The notes beneath the pieces were generated by a model. That model had not been told where the DNA came from. It did not search any database and saw only the letters and a list, made by a program, of their open reading frames with translations. From Dysgonomonas sp. ZJ279 (GTDB taxonomy: Bacteria > Bacteroidota > Bacteroidia > Bacteroidales > Dysgonomonadaceae): a DNA stretch of 64,000 bases. Position numbers and translations under genes: made by a program. Below are positions 6,985-16,375 of the stretch, one piece after another. Each line of letters begins with the position of its first letter. The first letter of the stretch is position 1. The stretch lies in NCBI RefSeq assembly GCF_011039205.1, contig NZ_JAAKEL010000002.1, positions 310,001-374,000 of the forward strand. Direction: 5' to 3'.

Positions 6985-7956
6985 TCAATAGGCTCTCTCC
7001 ACTATATATTCCACTGCATGACCCAGAGCCTTACGAACATCCGGATTGGTTACTGTCGAGATTATATCTTCTGCTTTTTCTTTATATTCTTCAATCTTCT
7101 GATAAGCATATTCTATGCCACCATTTTCTTTGGCAAACGATATCAACCGTTCTATATTTTCTTCCGTATAATCATAAGATGAAATGATATCACGAAGTTC
7201 GCTTTTTTCATCTTCAGACGCTTTCTCAATTGCATACAATAAAGGAAGTGTTATTTTACCTTCTCGTATATCATTGCCAGTCGGTTTCCCTACATTTGTT
7301 TTAAAATAGTCGAATATGTCGTCTCTCAATTGAAAACAAACACCTAATATTTCTCCCAATAGAGTAAACTTATCAACTTCGCTTCGAGGGGCATTTACTG
7401 ATATCGCACCAATCTTCATACAAGTAGAAAGAAGTGATGCTGTCTTTTTCTTTATTACTTCAAAATATTCAGTCTCATCAATAATCAATTCTCTTACTAA
7501 AGACAATTGATTCAATTCTCCCTCTGCAAGACTGCGACCCAGATTAGAAACATCTGAAATTATTTCCATATTTCCGGTCAGAACACTTTTTATCAATGCT
7601 GTAGAAAGGAAATAATCGCCCGCAAGAACTGCCATTTTATTATCATACACAGCATTAAGGGATGCTTTCCCTCTGCGAATCTTTGATTCATCCACTACAT
7701 CGTCGTGAACAAGAGAAGCGGTATGAAGAAGCTCAACAGTAATCGCTGCATTATAGGTAGTATCATTAATCTCTCCACAAGCTCGGGCTGCAAGTAATAA
7801 TAAAATCGGGCGAATTTTTTTTCCATCCGATTTCAGTATATAATCTATAATTTCTTGTATCCGAGAATTATTACAAAAGATCGAATCTTTGTAATAGAGA
7901 TTAAATTTATCTAGTTCAGTGGCTACAGGTTGAGCTATTAAAAGCCTTTTATCCAT
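6985..7956 (-). CDS. All-trans polyprenyl diphosphate synthase
   Basis: This is a polyprenyl synthetase family enzyme that condenses isopentenyl diphosphate onto an allylic diphosphate to make the quinone side chain. The first Asp-rich motif is in LVHDDVVDESKIRRG (residues about 80-94 from the chosen start) and the second in QLRDDIFDYF; the substrate-binding GKKIRP motif lies near residue 46. I choose the ATG at 7956 (MDKRLLIAQPV); an ATG at 7980 would add eight residues unlike the family opening. At 323 residues it has family length. An octaprenyl- or heptaprenyl-type product (ispB) is probable, but chain length cannot be read from sequence alone. Confidence 0.9.
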   Translation of the reverse strand: MDKRLLIAQPVATELDKFNLYYKDSIFCNNSRIQEIIDYILKSDGKKIRPILLLLAARACGEINDTTYNAAITVELLHTASLVHDDVVDESKIRRGKASLNAVYDNKMAVLAGDYFLSTALIKSVLTGNMEIISDVSNLGRSLAEGELNQLSLVRELIIDETEYFEVIKKKTASLLSTCMKIGAISVNAPRSEVDKFTLLGEILGVCFQLRDDIFDYFKTNVGKPTGNDIREGKITLPLLYAIEKASEDEKSELRDIISSYDYTEENIERLISFAKENGGIEYAYQKIEEYKEKAEDIISTVTNPDVRKALGHAVEYIVERAY

Positions 7957-8206
7957 ATTTATGATTGAGTTGAAATGCAAATTTATAAATAATTCCGCTT
8001 TTAGCCTTATTTATTTATAACTTTGCATCTATGTCAAGAACATATTTAGCGTTGAAAAATAAAATTTCACATTTTTTATTTTTGTACGATGGTCTCTGCC
8101 TCAAAGATACGCAAACTTGTCATAATGCAGATAGTAATAATCAATTTTTAATTTCACTGATTTTTCTGTAATTTGGCAGCATATAACAACTCAAAATCAT
8201 ATTTAG

Positions 8207-10993
8207 ATGAAATTATTTCTCTTAGACGCATACGCACTCATATATCGTTCATATTATGCTTTTATAAAAAGTCCCAGAGTAAATTCGAAGGGGCTTAATA
8301 CATCAGCCATATTCGGATTTGTAAATACATTGGAAGAGTTATTAAGAAAGGAAAATCCAACGCATATAGCTGTTGCTTTCGACCCTCCCGGTGGAACATT
8401 CCGTCATGATGCCTACGAACTTTATAAAGCTCAACGACAAGAAACTCCTGAAGATATAAGACTTGCTGTACCAATCATCAAGCAAATAATAGAGGCATAT
8501 AATATTAAAATGCTTGAAGTGCCGCGTTACGAAGCCGATGATGTTATCGGAACAATAGCGAAAAAAGCCGAAAAAGAATCGTTTGACGTATATATGATGA
8601 CCCCTGATAAGGACTATGGTCAACTCACTAGCGATCATATATTCATGTATAAACCGAAATTTGCTGGAAATGGCTTCGATGTGCTCGATTCAAAAGCAAT
8701 CATGGCCAAATATGAGGTAAGCTCACCCGATCAAATGATCGATCTATTAGGATTGATGGGTGATTCTGCCGACAATATTCCGGGCTGTCCGGGAGTAGGT
8801 CCCAAAACTGCTCAGAAACTGCTAGAAGAGTATGGCACTATCGAAAATCTACTTGAGAATACGAAGCATATTAAAGGAACTTTAAAGATAAGATTAGAGG
8901 AAAATAAAGAACAAATTATATTTTCTAAATTCTTAGCCACAATAAAGACTGATGTACCAATCGATTTTAAAAGGGAAGAATTTAAACGTAAAGGAATAGA
9001 TGTAGAAAAACTGGAAACTCTGTTCGAAGAACTCGAGTTTAGAACCCTTATTAATCGTGTGTTGAAGAAAGAGAATGCCGCTGCACCTCCCAGCACCACA
9101 CATGAAGCTATTCAAGGAGATTTATTTGCAGAATTAATGCCTACTGCAGCTGTTAATAACGATACTACAAGTTACTCAGGCTTACAAGAACTAAAAGATA
9201 TCCCCCACTCTTATCACTTAATTGATACAGATGAAAAAATAGCCGATCTGATAACTAAAATCTGTGCTCATAACTTCTGTGCATTCGATACAGAAACAAC
9301 AGGCTTAGATCCAACATCAAGCGAACTTGTAGGAATGTCGTTCTCATTTAAAGAAGGTGAAGCATACTATGTACCTGTAGATGAAAATTTTGACAAAGCT
9401 CAAAAACTTGTAGAAAAATTCAGATGTTTTTTCGAGAATGATACAATTCTGAAAATAGGACAAAATATAAAATATGATATTATAGTACTTAAGAAATATG
9501 ATATCAATGTGAAAGGAAAGCTATTCGATACAATGATAGCTCACTACCTTATCAATCCCGAATTGAGACACAATATGGACTATATGGCAGAAACTTATCT
9601 GAAATACAGAACAATACATATTGAAGAACTGATCGGATCGAAAGGTAAAAACCAATTGAATATGCGCAGTCTTAAACCCGAACAGATTTGCGATTATGCA
9701 TGTGAAGATGCCGACATAACTCTGAAGTTGAAAATGATTTTAGAGAAAGCAATCGAAAAACAAGATGTCGAGAAACTGCTCTATGAAATCGAATTTCCTC
9801 TTATATATGTTCTGGCCGATATGGAATATGCAGGTGTCAGACTAGATATAGAAGCACTAGCTGAATATTCTAAAACATTGACTATTGAGCTTCAAAATAT
9901 TGAAAAAGAAATATTTGGACTTGCTGGTTCCGAATTCAATATAAATTCGGCAAAACAAGTTGGTGAAATCCTTTTCGAAAAACTTACAATTGTAGAAAAG
10001 CCTAAAAAAACAAAGACAGGTCAGTACGTAACCAGCGAAGAAGTGCTGGAGAGTCTGAAAGACTCCCACCCTATTGTCAATAAAATACTGGAATACAGAG
10101 GATTGAAAAAGTTATTAAGCACCTATATAGATGCTCTTCCACTACTTATCAATCCGAAGGATAACAAACTACACACATCATATAATCAGACAGTTACAGC
10201 TACGGGTCGCTTAAGTTCGAGCAATCCTAATCTGCAAAATATACCGATTCGCGATGCACAAGGCAAAGAAATAAGAAGAGCATTTATAGCTGACAAGGGA
10301 TGTACTTTCTTTTCTGCCGACTATTCACAAATAGAATTGCGCATTATGGCGCATCTGAGTAAAGATCCGAACATGATAGACGCCTTTAACAGTGGCGAAG
10401 ATATCCATGCCGCTACAGCTGCCAAAATATTCAAATTGCCGATCGATCAGGTAACAGGTGATATGCGCCGTAAAGCTAAAACAGCCAACTTCGGTATTAT
10501 ATATGGTATATCGGTATTTGGTCTTGCCGAGCGTTTATCTATTCCTCGCGGAGAAGCAAAAATACTGATTGATGGTTATTTCGAAACCTACCCTCAGGTA
10601 AAAGAATACATGGACAGATGTATTACCATTGCCCGTGAAAAAACATATGTCGAAACTATCTTCGGACGTAAACGTTATTTACCTGATATCAATTCACGCA
10701 ATACAACTGTACGTGGATATGCTGAGCGAAATGCAATAAATGCCCCGATACAAGGGAGTGCCGCCGATATTATTAAGGTGGCTATGAACAAAATTTTTGA
10801 GCGATTCACTGTAGAAAATATAAAATCGAAAATGATTTTACAAGTACATGACGAATTAAACTTTAATGTTTTTGATAATGAGTTGGACAAAGTTCAGCAG
10901 ATAGTTATTGAAGAAATGGAAAATGCGTATAAGTTAGTTGTGCCATTGAGAGCTGATTGCGGTAGTGGCGAAAATTGGTTACAAGCGCATTAA
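8207..10993 (+). CDS. polA: DNA polymerase I
   Basis: This 928-residue polymerase has all three domains. The 5'-3' exonuclease/flap domain (about 1-290) contains RYEADDVIGT and LLGLMGDSADNIPG. The 3'-5' proofreading domain (about 325-510) is intact, with FDTETTGLD, GQNIKYDI and DYACEDAD. The polymerase domain (about 540-928) has motif A SADYSQIELRIMAH, motif B RRKAKTANFGIIYG and motif C LQVHDELNF. It acts in Okazaki-fragment maturation and repair. The gene is divergent from the prenyl synthase. It is followed after 28 bases by a membrane-protein gene on the same strand, so the five-gene run to 14175 may be partly co-transcribed. Confidence 0.98.
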   Translation: MKLFLLDAYALIYRSYYAFIKSPRVNSKGLNTSAIFGFVNTLEELLRKENPTHIAVAFDPPGGTFRHDAYELYKAQRQETPEDIRLAVPIIKQIIEAYNIKMLEVPRYEADDVIGTIAKKAEKESFDVYMMTPDKDYGQLTSDHIFMYKPKFAGNGFDVLDSKAIMAKYEVSSPDQMIDLLGLMGDSADNIPGCPGVGPKTAQKLLEEYGTIENLLENTKHIKGTLKIRLEENKEQIIFSKFLATIKTDVPIDFKREEFKRKGIDVEKLETLFEELEFRTLINRVLKKENAAAPPSTTHEAIQGDLFAELMPTAAVNNDTTSYSGLQELKDIPHSYHLIDTDEKIADLITKICAHNFCAFDTETTGLDPTSSELVGMSFSFKEGEAYYVPVDENFDKAQKLVEKFRCFFENDTILKIGQNIKYDIIVLKKYDINVKGKLFDTMIAHYLINPELRHNMDYMAETYLKYRTIHIEELIGSKGKNQLNMRSLKPEQICDYACEDADITLKLKMILEKAIEKQDVEKLLYEIEFPLIYVLADMEYAGVRLDIEALAEYSKTLTIELQNIEKEIFGLAGSEFNINSAKQVGEILFEKLTIVEKPKKTKTGQYVTSEEVLESLKDSHPIVNKILEYRGLKKLLSTYIDALPLLINPKDNKLHTSYNQTVTATGRLSSSNPNLQNIPIRDAQGKEIRRAFIADKGCTFFSADYSQIELRIMAHLSKDPNMIDAFNSGEDIHAATAAKIFKLPIDQVTGDMRRKAKTANFGIIYGISVFGLAERLSIPRGEAKILIDGYFETYPQVKEYMDRCITIAREKTYVETIFGRKRYLPDINSRNTTVRGYAERNAINAPIQGSAADIIKVAMNKIFERFTVENIKSKMILQVHDELNFNVFDNELDKVQQIVIEEMENAYKLVVPLRADCGSGENWLQAH

Positions 10994-11021
10994 ATATATA
11001 GTTAGTAACATACAATAATAT

Positions 11022-12740
11022 ATGAATTCTTTCAATAGAATATTAAATAAAATATCAGATAATAAGAAATCACATTTCTGGTTATTTCTTATGATTTTGA
11101 CTTTATTGACCATATATATGATGTTGGCTAACAAACCTTTATTGCTTGGTCACGATATGCTTGTTCATTATGCCCGCATAGAGGGTCTGAAAAATGCTAT
11201 TGAAGACGGAAGATTCCCTTGGTATATCAACTATAATGGATTAGATGGATATGGCTATTTTATAAAAGCGTTCTATTGTGATTTACTACTCGTTCCTTTT
11301 GCTGTAATTGCTATTTTTACAGATAATGTTACAGCTTATGAGTGCATGATTTTCATCATTACTCTTTTATGTGGCATATCTACTTATCTCGTGATTAAGC
11401 GAATCTATAATAGCTCAGTAGCTGCCATTCTGGGCGCATTACTCTATACCTTTTGCTGCTATCGCCTACTGGATTTATTCATTAGGGCAGCCATCGGAGA
11501 GTCATTCGCTTTCATTTTTTTACCAATAGTCTTATTAGGAGCATATGAAATTATAAGAGGAGACTATAAAAAATGGTATATACTAACTATTGGCTATAGC
11601 CTCCTTATTTTTTCTCATCTTATCTCTTCTGCACTTACCTTTATTACCCTAATAATATTTTTTGTAATCTATTATAAGTGTTTAATAAGAGAACCCAAAC
11701 GTATTACTTATTTGTTTATAGCAGCTCTTGTAACATTGATTATTACCGCGTACTATCTATTTCCAATGATAGAGCAGATGATGTCCAACACATTTTATTA
11801 TGAAGTTAAAGGCTCAATCCCCGATAATATGAATTCTGTGGCAGTTCGGATAACTCCAATCATAGAAGGAATGATACAAGGAGTTACTTCGCATTTGCAA
11901 ACATTCCATGTAAAAATAGGCCTATTGCTCACCGCTTCGATATGTACGCGAGTATTTGTTTCAGGCAAATCGAAACTAGTGAGAAGTGCCGACATACTTG
12001 TAATTGTCGGTCTATTTTATGTTTTTATGTCTTCTACTATATTTCCATGGGCAATATTTCCTTTCAACAAACTAAGTTTTATGCAATTCCCATGGAGATT
12101 GTATCAATTCTCCAGTTTATTTTTTGCAATTGCAGGAGGATTTTATTTATCTGAGGCTACAAAGACAAATAAGAGAAAACTCATTGTTCTAATTGGCTTT
12201 ATAATAGGAACCTGCATTGTTATTAACTCCGAAGGTAAAAATTTCACATACCAAATAGCTGAAATTCATGGAAATAATACTTTAAGGGAGATAGATGAAA
12301 CAAAACGATCGAACTATAGTGGACTTGAATACATGCCAATAAAAGTACCTTCAAGTTCCTATATTTATGATAGAGGTAATAGAATAAGTACAAAATCCGA
12401 AGAGCCCAATATTACAGATTATAAAAAAGAAAAAGGTATCACAAGCTTCAATGTTAATACGAACAAAAAAGATATTCTCGAACTACCTTTGATATATTAC
12501 AAAGGATATAGCGCAACCCTTAATGGAAAAGAAATAACGGCAGAACAAAGCCCGAACGGATTAATAGAAATACCAGTCGAACAGTCGGGAGAGGTAATTG
12601 TTTATTATAAAGGTACATTGATACAGAAAATTAGTTTCTATATTACAATCATCAGTATATTAGGTCTTTGTATCTACATATTCTCGCAAAAAAGAAAAAA
12701 ATCTCATTTAAAATATAAGTACGATGACACAACTGTCTGA
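11022..12740 (+). CDS. Polytopic membrane protein, PTPS-related / GT-C-like
   Basis: This 572-residue protein has about ten hydrophobic helices from residue 20 to 400, then a soluble C-terminal part of about 120 residues and a last helix near residue 540. The early loop GHDMLVHYARIEGLKNAIED followed by GRFPWYINYNGLDGYGYF is typical of the membrane domain called 6-pyruvoyl-tetrahydropterin-synthase-related and of GT-C glycosyltransferases that use lipid-linked donors. The C-terminal part (near residue 485, LIYYKGYSATLNGKEITAEQ) resembles the end of YfhO-type proteins. A role in cell-surface glycan or lipid modification is likely; no substrate can be named. Confidence 0.65.
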   Translation: MNSFNRILNKISDNKKSHFWLFLMILTLLTIYMMLANKPLLLGHDMLVHYARIEGLKNAIEDGRFPWYINYNGLDGYGYFIKAFYCDLLLVPFAVIAIFTDNVTAYECMIFIITLLCGISTYLVIKRIYNSSVAAILGALLYTFCCYRLLDLFIRAAIGESFAFIFLPIVLLGAYEIIRGDYKKWYILTIGYSLLIFSHLISSALTFITLIIFFVIYYKCLIREPKRITYLFIAALVTLIITAYYLFPMIEQMMSNTFYYEVKGSIPDNMNSVAVRITPIIEGMIQGVTSHLQTFHVKIGLLLTASICTRVFVSGKSKLVRSADILVIVGLFYVFMSSTIFPWAIFPFNKLSFMQFPWRLYQFSSLFFAIAGGFYLSEATKTNKRKLIVLIGFIIGTCIVINSEGKNFTYQIAEIHGNNTLREIDETKRSNYSGLEYMPIKVPSSSYIYDRGNRISTKSEEPNITDYKKEKGITSFNVNTNKKDILELPLIYYKGYSATLNGKEITAEQSPNGLIEIPVEQSGEVIVYYKGTLIQKISFYITIISILGLCIYIFSQKRKKSHLKYKYDDTTV

Positions 12741-12927
12741 TATTGATTACATATACGCTGCAATAGGGGTGATTGTAGGTATCATAATGATATTCAGTCC
12801 TCGTACATTTATGCGAGGGGCAAAATATGATGAAGATAGTTTGAAAACAGAATCTTTTCTTAAAAAAATCGGAATAGCTGTAATCATACTTGGTATTGTA
12901 TTTGCTATAATTATCTATACCCGATAA
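12724..12927 (+). CDS. Small two-helix membrane protein
   Basis: This 67-residue protein has two predicted membrane helices (about residues 10-24, YAAIGVIVGIIMIF, and 47-64, GIAVIILGIVFAIII) joined by a charged loop (RGAKYDEDSLKTESFLKK). Its start overlaps the end of the preceding gene by 17 bases and its stop is 2 bases before the yqaA-like gene, so translation is probably coupled in this operon. I do not recognise a family; it looks like a conserved small membrane protein rather than a chance frame because of the tight packing and clean helices. Confidence 0.7.
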   Translation: MTQLSDIDYIYAAIGVIVGIIMIFSPRTFMRGAKYDEDSLKTESFLKKIGIAVIILGIVFAIIIYTR

Positions 12928-12929
12928 CG

Positions 12930-13373
12930 ATGCTTGACGGATTTATCGAATATGGATATATAGGATTATTCCTTGCTTCATTTCTAGCTGCCACTATACT
13001 ACCTTTCGGATCTGAATTTGTATTCGTCGGATTACTTGCTGCCGGTCTTAATGGATGGGGTTGTGTAGCAGTAGCATCTGTTGGAAATTGGATGGGAGGT
13101 ATGACCAACTACTATCTGGGAAGCATGGGCAAAATAGAGTGGATAGAAAAATATCTGAAAGTAAAGAAAGAGAAAATAGAAAAAATGCAACATTGGCTCG
13201 AAGGAAAAGGTGCCATAATGGGTTTTTTTAGCTTCATGCCTGTAGTAGGAGATCTTATCGCATTGGCTCTGGGTTACATGCGTGCCAACGTTTATATTGT
13301 AAGTGGCAGTATGTTTGCAGGCAAACTTATTCGTTATATACTAATTATGTATGGTGTAAGTTGGATTATTTAA
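12930..13373 (+). CDS. YqaA/DedA-related (VTT-domain) membrane protein
   Basis: This 147-residue inner-membrane protein has the SNARE-associated/VTT domain in its short YqaA form. Features are the opening YGYIGLFLASFLAATILPFG, the Glu-containing SEFVFVGLL segment, and the GNWMGGMTNYYLGSMG motif near residue 52, followed by a basic helix and FSFMPVVGDLIALALGYMR. DedA-type proteins are implicated in lipid transport (undecaprenyl phosphate or phospholipid flipping) and need acidic and Arg residues seen here. It is co-directional and nearly contiguous with the small membrane protein upstream. Family is sure, substrate is not. Confidence 0.85.
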   Translation: MLDGFIEYGYIGLFLASFLAATILPFGSEFVFVGLLAAGLNGWGCVAVASVGNWMGGMTNYYLGSMGKIEWIEKYLKVKKEKIEKMQHWLEGKGAIMGFFSFMPVVGDLIALALGYMRANVYIVSGSMFAGKLIRYILIMYGVSWII

Positions 13374-13395
13374 ATATTAAGATTTACTTATAATT

Positions 13396-14175
13396 ATGTC
13401 AACTATATTATTTCACGAAATAGTTTTCGGACCTATTCACAGTCGTAGATTAGGCACCTCATTGGGTATGAATTTACTGCCTTATGACGGCAAATTATGT
13501 TCTTTCGACTGCATTTATTGCGAATGCGGGTATAATAAGGATTTCAAAACAAAAACAAAACTTCCTTCACGCGAAAATGTAAAGGCTGCTCTTGAGGATA
13601 AACTTATTCGATTGAAAGAAGAGAATATAATTCCCGATGTTATCACTTTTGCTGGAAATGGCGAACCTACAATGCACCCACAATTCTCGGAGATAATAGA
13701 TGATACAATCGAACTTCGCGACAAGTACATCCCACAGACCAAAATAAGCGTATTGTCGAACGCCATGCATATCTCTAATCAAAAAGTATTCGAAGCATTA
13801 AAAAAAGTTGATAACAATATACTCAAGCTAGATTCGGCCATACTGGAAACAGCAAAATTTATAGATCGTCCTAATGCACCTTCGTATAGTATAGAAAAGC
13901 AAATAGAACTTTTTAAGCGATTTGAAGGGAATTTTATCATGCAAACTATGTTTTTAAGGGGTAGCCACGAGGGTAGGGTGGTTGACAACACTACGGAAGA
14001 AGAGGTTTCAGCATGGATAGAAGCCATCAAGGCCACTAAGCCGCGCGAAGTGATGATCTACACCATAGACAGAGAAACACCTTCTAAGATGCTTGAAAAA
14101 GTACCTGCCGAAGACTTAAGAAAAATAGGGAAGAAAGTTGAAGATTTGGGAATAAAAGTTAACATAGCGGGATAA
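13396..14175 (+). CDS. Radical SAM protein
   Basis: This 259-residue protein carries the radical SAM iron-sulfur motif CSFDCIYCECG (Cys-x3-Cys-x2-Cys) near residue 36 and the SAM-binding FAGNGEPTMHPQF stretch near residue 88. It opens with FGPIHSRRLGTSLGMNLLP, characteristic of a compact radical SAM subgroup common in Bacteroidales and related to the wyosine/YgiQ-like superfamily (Radical_SAM domain plus short C-terminus). The substrate is unknown. It starts 22 bases after the yqaA-like gene and is the last gene of the polA-side run. Confidence 0.85.
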   Translation: MSTILFHEIVFGPIHSRRLGTSLGMNLLPYDGKLCSFDCIYCECGYNKDFKTKTKLPSRENVKAALEDKLIRLKEENIIPDVITFAGNGEPTMHPQFSEIIDDTIELRDKYIPQTKISVLSNAMHISNQKVFEALKKVDNNILKLDSAILETAKFIDRPNAPSYSIEKQIELFKRFEGNFIMQTMFLRGSHEGRVVDNTTEEEVSAWIEAIKATKPREVMIYTIDRETPSKMLEKVPAEDLRKIGKKVEDLGIKVNIAG

Positions 14176-14190
14176 TATACAAAATATAAG

Positions 14191-14198
14191 TAATTTTG
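14191..14198 (+). promoter_or_regulatory. Candidate -7 promoter element (TAATTTTG)
   Basis: TAATTTTG matches the Bacteroidetes -7 consensus TAnnTTTG exactly and lies 31 bases before the ATG of the NAD(P)H oxidoreductase gene, giving a short leader. No clear -33 TTTG was seen. Confidence 0.55.
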
Positions 14199-14229
14199 CA
14201 GCCTTAATTTATTATACTAATCACATATT

Positions 14230-14781
14230 ATGGTAACAATAGTACTTGCCCATCCATGGCACGGAAGCTTCAATAAAGCAATATTAGATACAGTAACTGC
14301 CAAGTTCGATAAAGAGAATAAGGCATATCAGGTAATAGATCTTCACAAAGATAATTTCGACCCTGCATTTACAGAAAAAGAACTAGCTGTTTTCAATCAG
14401 GGAAAAGCCCTTGACCCATTGGTTATTCAATATCAGGCAGTACTAAAAAATGCCGATGAAATAATTTTTATATTTCCTATCTGGTGGGGTACAATGCCGG
14501 CTATACTAAAAGGCTTCTTTGATAAAGTATTGCTTGTCAATTTTGCTTATTCTTACGAAGGGGGATGGACTCCACTCTTGAAGATAAATAAGGGCACTGT
14601 AATCACAACATCGCAAAGTCCGACAGAAAATTTCAGAAGCTCTATTGAAGATAATTTTATACCATCTATGCTAAATTCTATTGGAATTAATAATGCGACA
14701 TGGCTCAACAATGAAGAAACATCTAGCGGAACAGATGAACAACGTAAAGATTTCTTGAAAAAAGTAGAGAATCAAATTTAA
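14230..14781 (+). CDS. NAD(P)H-dependent oxidoreductase, NQO/KefF-like
   Basis: This 183-residue flavodoxin-fold quinone reductase starts with IVLAHPWHGSFNKAIL (FMN/FAD phosphate-binding loop). It continues with the IIFIFPIWWGTMPAILKGFFDKV core motif around residue 77 and a GTVITTSQSP strand. Such enzymes reduce quinones or other electrophiles with NAD(P)H and a bound flavin in the cytoplasm. It has its own candidate promoter and a strong terminator, so it is monocistronic. The specific acceptor is unknown; it has no adjacent potassium-efflux gene, so a KefF role is unsupported. Confidence 0.88.
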   Translation: MVTIVLAHPWHGSFNKAILDTVTAKFDKENKAYQVIDLHKDNFDPAFTEKELAVFNQGKALDPLVIQYQAVLKNADEIIFIFPIWWGTMPAILKGFFDKVLLVNFAYSYEGGWTPLLKINKGTVITTSQSPTENFRSSIEDNFIPSMLNSIGINNATWLNNEETSSGTDEQRKDFLKKVENQI

Positions 14782-14810
14782 ACTGATCCTCTATTCACTT
14801 AAATAGGTCA

Positions 14811-14848
14811 AACAGCCGATGATTATAAACTCATCGGCTGTTCTTTTT
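14811..14848 (+). terminator. Terminator after the oxidoreductase
   Basis: AACAGCCGATGA (14811-14822) pairs with TCATCGGCTGTT (14831-14842) across an 8-base loop and is followed by CTTTTT. Confidence 0.85.
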
Positions 14849-15036
14849 AGCATTTTATTCTCATACCTCATAAATATAGAAACAATTGTCAAAAAATATT
14901 TGAGAGTAGATCATTTATATATCTCAAAATAATCAAAATGAAAGTATTTAAACGACATATATATTCCTTTGCAATAGTTACACATAGAGCACTTTTTTTT
15001 AACGCGGATTAACTACCATTTTTTTCAAACTAGCTA

Positions 15037-15044
15037 TACATTTG
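15037..15044 (+). promoter_or_regulatory. Candidate -7 promoter element (TACATTTG)
   Basis: TACATTTG fits TAnnTTTG and lies 48 bases before the start of the small exported Lys/Ala-rich protein, in a 280-base gene-free leader region that otherwise shows only AT-rich sequence. Confidence 0.5.
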
Positions 15045-15092
15045 GTATGTAATTAATGACATGTTTAACCCTTTTACAATAAGGAAAATTTT

Positions 15093-15311
15093 ATGAAAAA
15101 ATTTATTATTTCAGGTGTTATGACCATCGCTCTTATTGCTTCTGCTAATGTAATGGCTCAGGATGTACATAAAAAAACAGTATCAGAAAAAGCTAAGACA
15201 GAAGTTAAATCGGAAGTTAAAGCAGGTAAAGCTGAAGCAAAGAAAGATGCTCAGGCAGTGAAAACAGATGCGAAAAAAGTAGAAAAGGCAACAAAAGACA
15301 AACTAAAGTAA
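15093..15311 (+). CDS. Small exported Lys/Ala-rich protein
   Basis: The 72-residue product has a clear Sec signal peptide (KKFIISGVMTIALIASANVMAQ, cleavage expected after about residue 22). The mature part of about 50 residues is made almost entirely of Lys, Ala, Glu, Val, Thr and Asp in a repeating heptad-like helix (EVKAGKAEAKKDAQAVKTDA). It is probably a periplasmic, very basic coiled-coil or intrinsically disordered peptide. I know no function. It is flanked by a candidate promoter and a bidirectional terminator, so it is its own transcript. Confidence 0.75.
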   Translation: MKKFIISGVMTIALIASANVMAQDVHKKTVSEKAKTEVKSEVKAGKAEAKKDAQAVKTDAKKVEKATKDKLK

Positions 15312-15351
15312 AACAATAAAAAGATAATAGTAAATTAAGTTTTGAAAAGAA

Positions 15352-15385
15352 AAGATCGATACGTCTAACGTACCGACCTTTTTTG
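15352..15385. terminator. Bidirectional terminator
   Basis: AAGATCGATACGT (15352-15364) pairs, with wobbles, with ACGTACCGACCTT (15368-15380), and T4 follows. It lies between the convergent small exported protein and the AraC/GyrI gene. Confidence 0.75.
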
Positions 15386-15386
15386 T

Positions 15387-16247
15387 TTATTGAATAGGCA
15401 GATAAATCTCTGTCTTCAGTTTCTCAGGAGCTACTTTTGACGAATCATTCACGTATTTTTCAAACCCGCATTCCATACGAAGTTCGTATCCACTTTCAGG
15501 CAGCCATTTCCCGTAAATAGTATCAAATACATTGATTAGTTTATCATAAGGTCCGATGTAAGTAAACACAGCAAATTTACCTCCGGGAATATCTCTTATT
15601 CCTATTTCACCTTTAGGCAATACTTCCTTGTGAACAGCTAAGCAGACATCTGTACGAAGCTTATCTGTATCTGTAACCTTAGGATCGTCATGGCTTATTG
15701 TAATCGCTTCGATACCTGCTGTAAACAGTTTATTTTCTTTTATAAAAGCCCATAATTTATTATATGCTCCACAGTAATCCATAGTCCTGTAATCGCCTTG
15801 TAGCCGTACATAAATCGCTTTTCGAGGCGATAACTCAACTATTTTAGGATCTTTCAATTTTACATCTTCACTTATTTGTAATGGTCTCATAATTGTGTGA
15901 TTTTTATTGTTACGATAATCTATTGGCGAAATAGCATAGAACTGCTTAAAAACCTTTGTCAACGAAGAGGGAACATTATAACCGACACTATAAGCAATAT
16001 CCTGAACTGGTACTGCTGTATATCTCAGCAATCGAGCTGCAGTCTCGATACGCATCCTCACTATAAATGCCCCTAATGATTCACCTACAATAGCTTTGAA
16101 TATACGATGAAAATGAAATGGAGAGAAACCTGATACTCCGGCAAGTTTTTGCAAATCTATCTCCCCATCCAGATTATTAGCTATATAATCTATGATGATA
16201 TTTATTCGTTTCGCATATTCTTCTCTTGTAATTACTTTTCGTTGCAT
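15387..16247 (-). CDS. AraC-family regulator with GyrI-like effector domain
   Basis: This 286-residue protein has an N-terminal AraC DNA-binding domain (about residues 8-112, two HTHs: DLQKLAGVSGFSPFHFHRIF and VQDIAYSVGYNVPSSLTKVF). A GyrI/SOUL-like effector-binding domain follows (about 130-285; PRKAIYVRLQGDY, GGKFAVFTYIGPYDKL, ELRMECGFEKYV). The order is that of Rob/SoxS-plus-GyrI regulators, which sense small molecules and control stress or efflux genes. It is monocistronic, facing away from the HAD gene. No adjacent efflux operon suggests its target. Confidence 0.92.
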   Translation of the reverse strand: MQRKVITREEYAKRINIIIDYIANNLDGEIDLQKLAGVSGFSPFHFHRIFKAIVGESLGAFIVRMRIETAARLLRYTAVPVQDIAYSVGYNVPSSLTKVFKQFYAISPIDYRNNKNHTIMRPLQISEDVKLKDPKIVELSPRKAIYVRLQGDYRTMDYCGAYNKLWAFIKENKLFTAGIEAITISHDDPKVTDTDKLRTDVCLAVHKEVLPKGEIGIRDIPGGKFAVFTYIGPYDKLINVFDTIYGKWLPESGYELRMECGFEKYVNDSSKVAPEKLKTEIYLPIQ

Positions 16248-16319
16248 ATTCTATAATATTTCATCACAAAATTAGAGATCTCATGGCACAAGTACTTTTC
16301 CGAACTTGCTAACTTAATA

Positions 16320-16350
16320 AAAAAAGAGCACCGATAAACGGTACTCTTTC
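16320..16350 (-). terminator. Terminator after the HAD-family gene
   Basis: AAAGAGCACCG (16323-16333) pairs with CGGTACTCTTT (16339-16349) with one mismatch. On the minus strand a T-run follows, 26 bases after the HAD stop codon. Confidence 0.7.
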
Positions 16351-16375
16351 ACGATGTATATGATAGTATCAGATT